Source of the DNA: Humulus lupulus
Taxonomy: Eukaryota; Streptophyta; Magnoliopsida; Rosales; Cannabaceae
DNA: 64,000 nucleotides
Assembly: GCF_963169125.1 (NCBI RefSeq)
Contig: NC_084802.1
Span: forward strand, 24,455,607-24,519,606
Direction: 5' to 3'
Shown piece by piece: positions 1 to 11,369 of this stretch (the stretch's first letter is position 1; the number at the start of each line of letters is the position of its first letter). A model generated the notes under the pieces. It worked only from the letters and a program-made list of their open reading frames with translations, was not told the DNA's origin and made no database searches. The position numbers were made by a program, and so were the translations under genes.

Positions 1-869
1 TTTTTTTTTGTTAACTAGACCATATTTCAATGGGAAAACAAAGCTAAAATCACATCATACACTATTATAATTAAATCAACCACAAAAAAAATAACTCAAA
101 ATATACTCATTCTCAACCTCATTCTTATAAGTACATTGAAAAGGTAATCAAGAAAGTACCTTCTCATGCCACAAAAATTAAATATCATTTAATTTAATCA
201 TGCTTCAATTATGCCAAATGAACCCAATAACCATCTCATTGTATTTGGAACATTATACAATTATATATATATATATACTAACACTATCAAATCAACTCAA
301 ACATACCTCATATTCAATAAAATAAAATAAAAACTACACTGCCATATTAAATATAGAATAAAAAAATATATATAGGTAAATAGCATACATATATATATTT
401 ATATAAGATAAGTATTTATTTATCAAGGAAATGAAAAAAAAAAAAAAAAAACACCTACTATGTCGTGAACCCACAAAGCTCTCTGCCGTGAACCCACAAA
501 GTTTCCCCACCGCCAAGAACGCACACCGCCGCTGAGAACCTGCGCCGTTGCCGCGAGCTAAGGTGCTAAAGCCAAGAACCCATGTCGCCGCCAGAGAAGA
601 GTTCCTTGGGTGTCGAGAGCCCACGCTTGCTGAAGCCGAGAACCCACGCTCCTCCGTCGCCATTCACCACCCAGCAGCTGCCGTCAACCTCACATCCACC
701 TTCAGCCAGCCACCCCAAGCCCTACCAAACCCTAAACCCCGAAATGTGATAGAGTTATTTCCTTTCTCTCTTGTGTTTGTGCTGAAAAATTTACTAACCC
801 CTATAATTTTCGAAAAAGTGAAAATTTTTATGTCTCTTTTAGTTAACAATTTTAAGGACTTGTTTTGTG
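1..869. other. AT-rich intergenic DNA with a CCG-rich patch
   Basis: Positions 1-430 are AT-rich with a short TA run near 263-280. Positions 455-745 are abruptly C/G-rich, with repeated 'gaaccca' phrases such as 'ccgtgaacccacaaag' twice near 466-500. Short ORFs open through this patch on both strands but have low-complexity composition and no recognisable domain, so I call no gene. The patch may be internal sequence of the CACTA-like element whose right end lies just downstream. Confidence 0.5.
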
Positions 870-1108
870 AGACATTAATACTATTTTAGGACTCGCAATG
901 CGAGCCCTTGAAAGTCACCATTCCTAATTTTTCAGCCTAGATTTTTTTAGGACTCACATATTTTTTAAGGACACTCATTGTGAGTCCTAAATTGTGTTTT
1001 TTCAAGACTCTCAATGAGTGTCCTAAAAACTCCATAAACATTTTTAAGGATTTGCATTTAGGTGTGTGTCCTAAAAAAGTGTCATGTAAAGGGTATTTTG
1101 TAGTAGTG
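870..1108. mobile_element. Right end of a CACTA-like element (partial)
   Basis: The stretch ends in 'ttttgtagtagtg', whose reverse complement begins CACTACTACAAAA, a CACTA-type terminus. Just inside it are repeated, partly palindromic phrases built on 'ggacactcattgtgagtcc' and 'gagtgtcctaaaa' (about 955-1080), like the subterminal repeats of CACTA elements. I could not find a matching left terminus or a 3-bp target duplication, so the element is either truncated or its left end lies outside the window. Confidence 0.4.
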
Positions 1109-1917
1109 GTTAAAGACAATTATTTTATTTTTGTAAAAACATGGCTCTATTTACTTATTTTAAATTTTGATTCAATAAAAAAAGCAATGTTTATGTTTAT
1201 GATCCAATACTGTGTTCTCGATAATTTATGAGAAATTAGGGCGTTATAAGGAGAGATCGACAAAATGAGGGAAAGGGGAGGGGTCTGTTCGCAGGATTTA
1301 TGTCCAGACCCTATGTATAGTCACTTAAGTTTTTCTCAACCCGCGAATAACTCCCATGTATCTGATAATGTATATACCGATGACATGTTCTCGGTACAAA
1401 TATTTTTTTTGTAGTGTCATATTCCACATTCTAACAACTGCATAGTATAATAGTATCAGAATTATTGTATGAACATTCTTACCATAGATTAAAACTGTGG
1501 TTACCACATCAATTTTTTTAGTAGTGTTGATTTCCCATTACAAATAAATTACAATACTTTATCTCATTAACGCGAATTAGGTTTATTTGTATGGATTCTT
1601 TTCTATTACTATTAACATATAAAATAATTATGTGCACTCATTCAAGCAATAACAACTCGCTTTTAGAATTATTGTTAGGTAACATATATGGGTCAGTCTA
1701 GCTGCCAAGGACAGAAAAATCCAAATGAAAAAGGAGCAAATAAACACGTGACTTGGATATCGATGATGATCCAGTAGTAAAACAAAATCATTATAAAAGG
1801 ACAACCAGAACTTTAATTTTATTATTAAATAAAGACAATATAAAACAGTTCACCTTTGAAATGAGTTTCCGTTAGTTCCGTTACATGTTTTTATTCTCAA
1901 GAATAGACTTAGGTGGT
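1109..1917. other. Intergenic, no gene seen
   Basis: AT-rich DNA without a coding signature. Two 'gtagtg'-type phrases near 1410-1417 and 1520-1527 resemble CACTA ends but cannot be paired into an element. Confidence 0.5.
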
Positions 1918-2272
1918 GATTGATTGAGTGGAATAGAATTATAATGCAAATAGAATGTGAATGGTAACGTGAATGATATAACGATGTTTGGTTTAGTTTT
2001 GAATGAATATTGAAATTAGAATTCTTTTGTTTGGTTTGGAGTAGGAATTAAATGGAATATTAAGTGTATTGACAAAAATATATTTGCTTTTTTTTTTTAA
2101 ATATTTAATAAAAAGATTTGTAACAAAATTATCATATAACTTTTTCTTTCTAATATTAATTATTTTGGAAAAAATTCATTTCCAATAATTTTAGAGTAGA
2201 ATTCCATTACCACATTCCAAACCAAACATAGAAATAGAAAGTTCATTCCATTACCATGCTCAATGTTTTGGC
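1918..2272. mobile_element. MITE-like imperfect inverted repeat
   Basis: The left arm (about 1922-2055, with 'gaatggtaacgtgaatga', 'gtttggtttagttttgaatg' and 'gtttggtttggagtagg') is mirrored on the opposite strand by the right arm (about 2190-2272, with 'attccattaccacattcc', 'aaccaaacatag' and 'attccattaccatg'). The centre is very AT-rich. This is the form of a decayed MITE, but the ends are imprecise and I could not define a target-site duplication, so the superfamily is not assigned. Confidence 0.4.
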
Positions 2273-2885
2273 AATTATACTAGGAAAGGTTTGGAAATTC
2301 AAGTACGTCATGTGATTAGGTCAGAGACTCCGATTGCTTGTTACATCATGCACTCAGGTCTACATTATTAAGCCCATCTCAAACCCTTTTTTATTATATA
2401 TGTGTATATATAAGAATTATGTAGATTATGAAAATGATTAGATTTAACGGTTTGTTTTGTTAACTTTAACATAATATTTTAAAGTTTTAACGGAATATGT
2501 CATTAAAATTAATTAAAATAGATATTTATTAATTATATTAATATAAATTTAAATATTATAATAAAAATTCAAATATTATAAAATATAATTATTATAATAA
2601 TATACAATAAAAAATTAGAAATTTAATAATTATATTAATATAAATTTAAATGTTACATAATATTATTATGATAATAATATATATTCTTAATTTTTCACTA
2701 ATTATATTAATATGAATTCAAATATTTTAAAATATTATTATGATAATAATATTTAATACATAATCTTAATTTTTTTTAAATATCATTTATGTTTAAAAAG
2801 GTTATCATATTATATATATATATTTTTTTTAAATCATAAATAATATTTTAGTTTAATTTTTCATTTAATATGTTTATAACATTCT
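2273..2885. other. AT-rich intergenic, no gene seen
   Basis: About 600 bp dominated by A/T, including several 'ataatatttaa' type phrases and a TA run near 2812-2823. No open frame of note on either strand. Confidence 0.55.
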
Positions 2886-3762
2886 TATATATATACTAGG
2901 TAAAAGCATGTGCAATGCACGTTTGCTTAATTTTAAAGTTGTAAATATTGTCTATAATTTTAATAAAAATCGGTTCATAGGTTTTTAAATATATATATAA
3001 TAAAATAAATTATAGTTCTATAGTATATATAAATATTTATATCAATAATCTCTATATATATATGACATCTAAACACAACATTGACATAAATATATATTTA
3101 CATGACTACATGATATATATATATTACAATAATAGAAATAAAATAAGAATAGAAAAAGTCATAGTGTAGGCACTAGTATACTTGCATCAATTATTTTTAA
3201 TTTCTAATGTATCTCGTAATGTCCTTTGGTGAATTTGATAAAGAAAAAGAATTTCAATCACTTGATAAAAAAACAAACTATCACACAAATTTATAAAATA
3301 AAAAAAATGATACGTATGTCTTTATTATTTTGAAATATATATGATTTAATTATTTAAATTATCATAAAATATCTTAAAATTATCATATTTTAATTAATTA
3401 ATTAATTTTTATTTTGTTTAAGTTTATGTTTGTTCTAGTTTTTGAATTTGACAGTGACAAAAAAGATTACATATTATGTTCTTAATATAATATTAAGTTT
3501 AAGTTTAATTAAATATTATTTAAGTTAAACAATGTATGGTTTTATTATTTTTAAATAATTATCATTATAAAATATCTCAAAAATATCATATTTTAATTTA
3601 TTTAATTTTCTTTAAGTTTAAGTCATGTTTATAATCTACCGTTAAATATAAGAATATTCTGTTAAATATAAGAATATTTCATTAAAGTTAACGGAAAAAT
3701 AATAAAAAACCATTAAAACCAATAATTTTCGCTATCTACACACTTTTTATATAGAAGAGATA
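2886..3762. repeat. Dispersed AT-rich repeat, copy 1
   Basis: This begins near 'actaggtaaaagcatgtgca' and ends near 'ctatctacacactttttata' plus 'tagaagagatat'. A second copy starts immediately downstream, offset by 769 bp when 'taaaataaattatag' (3001) is compared with 'taaaatgaattatag' (3770). A third copy lies near 48.8-49.5 kb. The start (TATA-rich, 'actagg', then 'gtgcaatgcac') is reminiscent of some plant Helitron ends, but I see no helicase gene or clear 3' hairpin, so the class is unproven. Confidence 0.55.
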
Positions 3763-4165
3763 TATATAATAAAATGAATTATAGTTCTATAGTATATATA
3801 AATATTTATATCAATAATCTCTACATATATGACATCTAAACACAACGTTGACATAAATATATATTTACATGACTACATGACATATATATAAAATACAATA
3901 ATATTTAAAAAGAAATTAATAATATAAATAAAATAAGAATATAAAAAGTTATAGTGTAGAGAATAATATGCATACATCAACTATTTTTAGCTTTTAATGT
4001 ATCTTGCAATGTCCTTTGGTGAATTTGATGACGAAAAAAAGCTTCAATCACTTGATAAAAAACAAACTATCACACAAATTTATAAGATAAAAAAATGATA
4101 TGTATGCATTTATTATTTTTAAATAAATATGATTTAATTATTTAAATTATCATAAAATATATTAA
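3763..4165. repeat. Dispersed AT-rich repeat, copy 2, left part
   Basis: This is a tandem second copy of the repeat at 2886-3762; 'attatagttctatagtatat', 'gacatctaaacacaac' and 'gtcctttggtgaatttgat' all recur in order. It is cut at 4165 by insertion of element A, and the rest resumes at 21058. Confidence 0.75.
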
Positions 4166-4975
4166 TGTTACACCCAGATTTTGAGACCAGAGGTTATGAC
4201 CTCGAAGACTGGACTCGTCTCGAAATGTATGAAATGCATTGTATGGTCTAGCTGTAAGATCTCCGAAGTAAAATGACGATCTCAAAAATGTGTAGCCTCG
4301 GGATTCTTTCTGAGCTCAAAATGACATGACAACGGTATACATCTGTTATCGAGTGCCTTCGGATTGAGCAGCCCGAGCTTGGGAAACGCAGGCTCGAATG
4401 AAATAGCTTCGACAATATTTATCTGTTCCGAGCATATCTTGGACTAAGGTGGCAAGCTCGTAGCAAAACCATAAGTCTCGACAGCCAAAGGGTCGATCGC
4501 TGATCTCGAAGACCCGATGAGTCATCTGGGACAGCCCGTTATGTATGAACATATTTATTGTTGTATAATCCCAACATTTGAGGAATATTATGTAGTTTGT
4601 TATCCGTCCCCGGGTCTTCAGGGGACGTTTCCTTGTATATAGGAGATATAGCATTTAATGTAATTATTTGCATTGATATACAGAATATATTCCTAAAATA
4701 TGTGGGAATAAACTCTGTAACCTCTCTATAAATAGAGGAAGAATAACCACTTGTAAAGGACCGATTATCTGATATCTGGAGAGAAAATTCTGGGTAATTG
4801 GTCTTTGAAGAATTTCCAGAAAACTCTAAGTCTTAATAACACAGACTCGTGGACTAGGTAGATTTAACTGCTGAACCACGTAAAAACTTCTTGTTTCTCC
4901 TTACTATTCGTTTGCACCATAGTTTACATTGTTTAATTGCTCTACGATTTAAGTTGACGAAAAATGGCGTCAACA
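4166..4975 (+). repeat. Element A 5' LTR
   Basis: The LTR runs from TGTTACACCC to GGCGTCAACA, about 810 bp. 'tctctataaatagaggaag' at 4725-4743 is a good TATA box, so transcription should start near 4760-4770. The right LTR at 20237 matches it along its length with scattered differences and an extra short 'aagtgtgagctc' segment near 20290. The last 20 bp include the inverted pair 'gttgacg' and 'cgtcaac'. Confidence 0.9.
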
Positions 4976-4978
4976 GTT

Positions 4979-4996
4979 TGGTGCTTTCATTGAGAG
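4979..4996 (+). promoter_or_regulatory. Element A putative primer binding site
   Basis: 'tggtgctttcattgagag' begins three bases after the 5' LTR. It opens with TGG, as expected for the complement of a tRNA 3' CCA end. I cannot name the tRNA from memory. Confidence 0.55.
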
Positions 4997-5052
4997 CATT
5001 AAGCAATACGTATCAGAGTCTAGTCAGTCAAAGAAGCCTCCCTGAATCAACT

Positions 5053-7019
5053 ATGGCCGCAAATGATCCCAATATTCCTGAGGAGGAAATCCTAGAAGAA
5101 GTTATCTATCCGCGGCGCCCTGGGAAACAGCCGATGATGAATCCGGACCCAGATGAGATGAGTGGATCCTCTGACTCTTGAGGACCACCTGCACCACCGG
5201 CCCCCAGGGACGACGAGGACATGTACTATAACCCTTAGTGATATGTCCCTATTGTGGAGCTTGAAAACTGTCAATTGTGAAAGCAGTTGGTGGAGGCCAA
5301 GAAACGTAACGAGGAGCTGGCTAGATTGGCTGCCGAGGCGCAGGCGGCTCAGCCCCCACCTCCGCCTGAGGCCCAAGCTCCACCTCCGCGAGATGTTCAT
5401 GTTCCTCCACGCAGGCCGCGTGGGCGACCTTGCAAAAACGCTGCCACACGAAGAATGGAGCAACCTCCGCTACTGGCAGAACAACCTGCTCCCTCGAGGC
5501 CCTGGAGAAACACCCGAGCCAGAGCTCATGTCAACTCAACTATTGAGTTACCAGCCGAAACTGGGAATAACCGAGCCCTCGCAGTGGCTCAGACCCAGAA
5601 TCCTAGTAACGCGCAGAACGTTCCTGAACCAGCACAGGCGAACTCAGGACCTTCCAGGCCCCGAAATGGGTGGCAGCCACCATCACCCATACGACACCCA
5701 CCGTCGCCGATAAGATATCCCTCACCGCCTCGGAGAAACACACAACCGACTCAAGGTGATAGGGAAATACGGGCTGGACAGAAACATGGGAATGGGGAAA
5801 CTGCTAGAGAACGTAGAGGCACCCAGCCTATAAGATGCCAAATGTCTCGGTCTCACACTATAGAGATGAGACAACCTGAAAGGAACCCATCTCGAAACAA
5901 CCATGCGGCGAGCCTTGCCAGCGAAGGCTCAGAAGACACAAGATCGGTCAGTATGTATGACCGAGGACGCAAAAACACTGGGAATCAAAGGGACCACCCT
6001 GACTTACGGGAACACCTGAATCAGAATCGGGGTAATGGTAACCCCTCGAACCCAGACCTGAGGGATCGCCTAAATGGACGCAAGGATCCCATGCGAAGGC
6101 GCAAACCTGGAATTGTGATCAACGATTACCAATTTCAGGTTAGTCCCCCCATGGATCCAGTCCAGGAAAGGATAGATCAATTGGAAAGAGCATTCAGGCT
6201 CTTACAAAATGAACGAGGTCGAGATCGAGACGAAGATTTGGACGAGGAACTCGAACCCTTCACCCCCCATATTTCCAGCACTCCGTTTCCACAAGGGTTT
6301 CAGATTCCTCATGTCCCACCATTTGATGGGAATTCCAACCCGTACAGTCACTTAAGTGCGTTTAATACTATTATGAGAGCAAGTAATGTGGGCTACGAGC
6401 TCAGATGCATGCTGTTTCCAGCTTCGCTTACAGGACCAGCAAAAAGCTGGTTCGAAAAATATAAGAGGCATTCAATTACTTCTTGGGATCAGTTGTCTAG
6501 AGATTTCAAGAGGAAATTTAGAGCCATGATCGGAATAAGACCCGAGGCGTCTGCCTTGACCAATGTCTGGCAACAACTGAATGAAACGCTGAAGAGTTAC
6601 CTTACAAGGTTGAATCTGGAAGTCGCCCGAGCTCGTGATGTAGACGACAGCAGCCATTTAATGGCTGTCTAAGCCGGGGTAATGTCGGGAAGTACCCTCT
6701 GGGAAGATATGCAGAGGAAACCTGTGAGGTTCATAACCGAGTTCAATTCAATCGACGAGCTCAGAGGTTTGTCAACGTAGAGGAGGTGAGGTCAACGTTG
6801 AATATGGCCTCTCAGCCCATAACTACAATGAAAAACTTAAACTCTACCTCGACCTCGGCGGACCCATCAGCCTCGAAACCCCCTGCAGAAAACCCTTCCA
6901 AAAGAAAGAAGAATGAAGGAAGTAACCCTGAGGCGAAAGAGGGAAAGAAGAAGAAAGGGGAAAGGTATTTCTCCATGTACAAGGTGTACACCGAGCTTAA
7001 CGAGTCTCGGGAAAATATT
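5053..7019 (+). pseudogene. Element A gag (broken)
   Basis: Gag is the capsid polyprotein that packages retrotransposon RNA. A start codon at 5053 begins an acidic N-terminus that hits a stop near 5179. The main open stretch at 5287-6672 has a Pro/Arg-rich leader followed by a Retrotrans_gag-type capsid domain (around 6295-6660, with 'SWFEKYKRHSITSWDQL' and 'LNETLKSYLTRLN'). A TAA near 6670 interrupts it, and reading resumes at 6786-7019 in a Lys-rich linker. The zinc knuckle expected after this linker is absent, because element E begins at 7020 and coding sequence after E resumes in the gag-protease spacer. I infer that gag sequence was lost with part of E. Confidence 0.85.
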
Positions 7020-7100
7020 TGTAATGCCCCAAATTTCCTAATTGGGGTTAGGACCTTGATTAGGAGGCCGGGAGGGCCATAATTGAATTATGATGCTATG

Positions 7101-8318
7101 TGTTGACTGTCTTTTTAGCCAACGACGTGAGGACGTCAAATATGACAAACCTTCAAGAGAATGTAAACGACAACAGACGATATAAACAAGAAAAGTAAAT
7201 AACACAGGAGATTTTTATAGTGGTTCAGCCCCGATTGTCGGTAATAGCCTAATCCACTTAGAGTTGTGATTTATAGATCCGTACTCAAGATCAGATGGAC
7301 TGAGCCAACTGAGTTTCTTCAGTACAGATTGTGAAAATACAAGAATTCTCTCTAATTTCAGCACTTTCTCTCTCTAGAATAGACAGACCCAATTTTCTCT
7401 CTCTAGAAAGAAGAAGCAGAAGGAAGCCCTTCTCTCATCCCATAAGCTCTCTATTTATAGGCCTGGGATCCTCAACTGATATCCCCTTATGATAGGGATA
7501 TTTTATTATATTTATTACATTTAAACATTCAAAATTCGAAATGTAACAAACCCCCCATTTGTGGGAAGAATGAGAGATTCCCGCATATGTTGTTGGAGTT
7601 GTGTCTGACTTAGTCTCCTCTAGCTAGTTGGTCCACCTCCTACTCACTACCCATGCAAGTGCTGGTTGAACATGCATGGTGGTAGGATATGCATGGTGGG
7701 TTGAACGTGCATGGTGGTAGGACATGCACTTCTCTCCTCTAACATGGCACTCTCCTCTAGCATGCCATGTTCCCCCTTGAACCAATCTCCTTGGCTTCTC
7801 CTCGGACCAAGGTGGTCCGAGGCAACCTCCTTGGTACCTCACCTTGGACAACATTGAAGCAACCTCCTTGGCACCCCACCTTGGACAAGTTCAAGGCATT
7901 CTCCTCTAGCATCTCCCAAACATGTCCGATCGAACATTGTATAGGCTCTCCTTATCAAAATCTAAGTATCCATTCTCTTGCATGAGACTCCTCCTCCTTA
8001 GCTACTTACCTTGGACACGTTCGAGCCAACACTTAGAAAACCTTGGGAGGCTTACCTCCTACACACCCTTGGGGTCTCCTAGGACCACATCCTCCTTAGG
8101 GTCTCCTAGGACCACTTTCTCCTTGGGGTCTCCTAGGACCACTTTCTCCTTGGGGTCTCCTAAGACCACTTTCTCCTTGGGGTCTCCTAAGATCACTCCC
8201 TTGGGGTCTCCTAGGACCACATCCTCCTTGGGATCTCCTAGGACCACTCCCCTTAGCTCTCCTAGAATGCATTCTCCTTAGCCTCCTAGGATGCATTCTC
8301 CAATTTTTGGGTATAACA
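7101..8318 (-). mobile_element. Solo LTR G inside element E LTR
   Basis: This 1218-bp segment begins TGTTGACTGTC and ends GGGTATAACA. It is flanked by perfect 5-bp direct repeats 'ctatg' (7096-7100 and 8319-8323). No coding region or second LTR is present, so it is a solo LTR left by LTR-LTR recombination. Orientation is inferred from 'ctctatttatagg' near 7449, which reads as TATAAATAGAG on the minus strand. It contains a 27-bp minisatellite. Confidence 0.88.
8071..8292. repeat. 27-bp minisatellite in solo LTR G
   Basis: Units of the type 'ggggtctcctaggaccac' plus 'tttctcctt' (27 bp) repeat head to tail about eight times, with some units shortened to around 18 bp. The period is a multiple of three, which creates spurious long ORFs on both strands. 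Confidence 0.85.
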
Positions 8319-9234
8319 CTATGTAATGATCATATGCACGTTTATGTGAATTATATTATTATATGATGATAAATGCATGCATATGGGAGTATTTATAATT
8401 ATAAGGGCATTTTGGTAATTTGGCCGCTGTGGCCGTAATTGTGTATTTTGGGTGTATGTTTGTGATTAATTAATATAGCCACATTATAAGGTGGATTGGT
8501 TCAAGCTAGTCGGCATGAGACGATCATGGAATGCAGGTGTTCGGTCTAGTCATAACAGGTTTAAGTCCGGGGCTCGGGGTGAGTCTCGGGGTGAAATTAA
8601 TGATTAGAGCATTACCAGGAATTAAAGGGTAATGGGATATGAATTATTGGTGTTTGAGGTTATTGAGAATAGCGGGAGTTGGAGGGTGTTAATTGTGATT
8701 AATGAAATAGGTGCGAAAGGAAGGTTTTGCCCTTGGTGGCTGTTAAGGTTTTATTTTAGACATAAGGGTATTTAGGTCCTTTCCCCTCAAAGGATATATA
8801 TCAGCCATTAAGGCTGTAGAAGAGTTACAAAAACAGATCTTCTTCTCCTCCTCTCCCGATAGAGTTTCTTCCTCTTTTCTCTGTGGATTTTCAAGCTCAG
8901 TTGGAGGAATTAAGCCAAGGAACCAAGTTGGGATAAGCTAGGGTTATGCTCCACCATTGAAGAGCATGTGTTGCTGAGATTGAGGTGAGTTTCTAGCCAC
9001 TAGAACTCTTGCTTTTGCTCTGTTTTATTAGTTAAGTTTCAGCTGGTATTTGGGTTGGAAACTTGGGAATTGATTGGAGTTTTGGCTAGGTTTCTTATGC
9101 TTGTGATGTTTGGGGTATGTTGGAATGGATTTTGGGTTCATTTGGCATCAAGAATGGGAATTGGAAGCTTGGGAATCAGGTTAGAATCGAAGGAGTTGAA
9201 GAAGGTCGGTTCAGGGAAGTTCTGGTCTGGAGGT

Positions 9235-9345
9235 AGCGCTATAGCGCCCATCTTAGGGCGCAACAGCGCTCCTCAGGAGGCTTCTTGGCATGTTGGTGGT
9301 TCTGAGTATAGCGCTAGGGCGCTAGGGGTTAAGCGTTGTAGCGCT
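9235..9345. repeat. Cluster of AGCGCT palindromes in element E LTR
   Basis: Within about 110 bp there are 'agcgctatagcgcc', 'agggcgcaacagcgct', 'agcgctagggcgct' and 'gttgtagcgctac'. These are paired, partly palindromic CpG-rich motifs in otherwise CpG-poor DNA. A similar cluster occurs in the unrelated solo LTR H. Confidence 0.7.
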
Positions 9346-10884
9346 ACCCTGTTCCTTCAGAACCCTGTTTTGAGTGTTTTTAAGGGTTTTTGACTTGGGG
9401 TTTCAATCCTTAAGGCCCGGGATCAAATCTACTCACTGTGTGGGCATGTTTCGAGGTCCCGAGAGTGGGGTTTGGGTTAAGACCCTATCTTTGGTAATTT
9501 TCATTAATTGGAGATTATTTTGGTTATGACTAGGTGACCGCTAAAGGATTAAGGATCGATTGTTCTCAGGGGTCGTTCTTGTTCTAACTCTCACTCGAAC
9601 CGGAGGTAAGAAAACTGTACCATGTGTATATGTGACATGCATGGCTATTCTTGATGCATGTTGGTTGAATATTAAGTATGACATGCATGGCGATTATTGG
9701 TGCATGTTGGATTGTCAAATATAATGCATATGATGCACGAGAAACATGTGATTAGGACATGCTTTATATACTGAGTATGATATCGTTCAGAGCTTAAGCC
9801 TTTGTGTTCATGCATGGTCCTAATTGTACTTGTATTAGTTAAGTAAGCATGATGAATACCTTGTATATGGATATTGGACATGTGATATATGTTTGGTGGC
9901 ATGGTTTACTTGTGTATGGCACTGGATTATTAGTCAGAATCGGCAACGAAGTTAGATCCATCTGTGAAGCTGTGACTTATTAGTCAAGTTCACAATGAGT
10001 TGGACACTGGTCGTGTTTCACTGACCTAAGAGTCAGAAGTGGCATAGCGTCATGAATGCCGAGCCAAATGAAGATTAGATCTAATCAATATCAGCAAGAA
10101 TGACTCATATGGGGTATTAACGCTGGACCGACCCTAAAGTCGACGAAATTATAAGCGCTTGGCTAGTCTGAGACTAGTTATTCAAAGCCAGGGCTTATGG
10201 CCCCGGTGACTGTTTGTCACATGGCTAGGGAACGTTGTTCCACAGTTATGACTCTAGAGTCAGGAGGAAGGTTATGTTGGCGACTAATCACCATGCACCT
10301 ATCCTGTTAAAGCTAGTGAGATGCTCACTTATTTGTTAAGCCCTGGTGATCTTATCATCACATGGCTAAAGGGTGTTGTCCCCATATTTGTGACTTTTGT
10401 GATAGTCACCTATTTTTTTGGACCATTGGTCCTGAATAATTAATACAAACACAGTTGATATTATATCATGTTATATTGTATTTTCTTGCTAGGCTTTGGC
10501 TCACGGGTGCTTTGTGGTGCAGGTAAAGGCAAAAGAAAGCTGGACCATCCTTGAGTTGGAGAGCTTAGGTGATGGCGTGTACATATGCAGCTGCTCGTCC
10601 ACCACGGCCGAGGTTTAAAGAGGAACTAGGGTTAAACCCTGTTTTGCTGCATAGAACGACCTGTTGTAAATATTTTTCTTGTAATAAACTCTGAAATTAT
10701 ATTTTCGGGATCCCAATGTATAGTTAAACGTTCTAATGAAACGTTCTAACTTATCCAAAGTTTTTAATCCCTAAACCGCTAATCATACTTAGTTACACGA
10801 TTTTGGCCAAATGACTCAATTAGCGAGTTTAGCACTGTTTACAAGGCACACCGTAACGGTCCCTGGAGTTGGGGCGTTACAACT

Positions 10885-10896
10885 TGGTATCAGAGC
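10885..10896 (+). promoter_or_regulatory. Element E primer binding site (initiator tRNA-Met)
   Basis: 'tggtatcagagc' starts three bases after the LTR end and matches the classic plant retrotransposon primer site complementary to the 3' end of initiator tRNA-Met. Confidence 0.88.
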
Positions 10897-11369
10897 GAGC
10901 CAAGGTTTATGGTTCCTGAAGACAAGCTGGGCATGTACACTCATCACTGAAGGTAGCTTCACTCATGGAATGGTAACTATTTCTGTAGTTATGTGCATAG
11001 CTGCTTAAATAGAATGTAAATGCTTTACCTGCGCATTGTATTAGGGAGCATGAGATTCTGATAGAGCTTGGCTCTTGACTATATGATTATATGCTCCGTG
11101 AATATACATATATGATTGTGATCATATGCTTGCCTGCTCCATGAATGTATAATTGTGATATTTGCATGCTGGAGTTGGAGGCATGGTGTGGATGTTGGAA
11201 GAGCAGGGAATATGAATAATGTATGAATGCCATGGGCATGTTTCTATCACTGCAAGTGGTTGTGATTGTGGTGTGGTAAGATTTATCCCGTGGGGGATAG
11301 CCCTTGATATGCTTATTGTGATTAATGGGTCAAGTTATTGACTGCAGATTTAATCAGCAGGTTTATATT

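Larger units (their letters stand above)
7020..10881 (+). repeat. Element E LTR (interrupted by solo LTR G)
   Basis: The LTR starts TGTAATGCCCC and ends GGGGCGTTACA, directly followed by a primer binding site. Without G (1218 bp plus a 5-bp duplication) it is about 2.64 kb. 'ggatatatatcagcc' near 8794 is a likely TATA box, which places the CpG palindrome cluster at 9235-9345 in the transcribed leader. Confidence 0.8.
7020..11364 (+). mobile_element. Element E: truncated Tekay-like Ty3/gypsy insertion in element A gag
   Basis: This comprises one LTR (7020-10881, itself interrupted by G), a tRNA-Met type primer site and about 470 bp of 5' untranslated leader. Gag, pol and the second LTR are missing. 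'atatt' occurs on both sides (7015-7019 and 11365-11369), but because element A gag sequence is also missing here the match may be chance. The LTR opening 'tgtaatgccccaaatttcc' is of the type seen in plant Tekay/Del chromoviruses. Confidence 0.75.

Noticed and set aside
548..889. 113-codon plus-strand ORF across the CCG-rich patch, with minus-strand shadows
   Set aside because: Composition-driven; no domain, no good start context, and similar patches occur in non-coding CACTA DNA.
1405..1527. Two 'gtagtg' phrases that might mark a tiny CACTA-type element
   Set aside because: Both point the same way and no target duplication or opposite terminus could be found.
7922..8296. Overlapping ORFs on both strands with repeated 'LGSPRTT' or 'LGDPKE' words
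   Set aside because: They are products of the 27-bp minisatellite; a period divisible by three keeps frames open. No conserved protein is implied.
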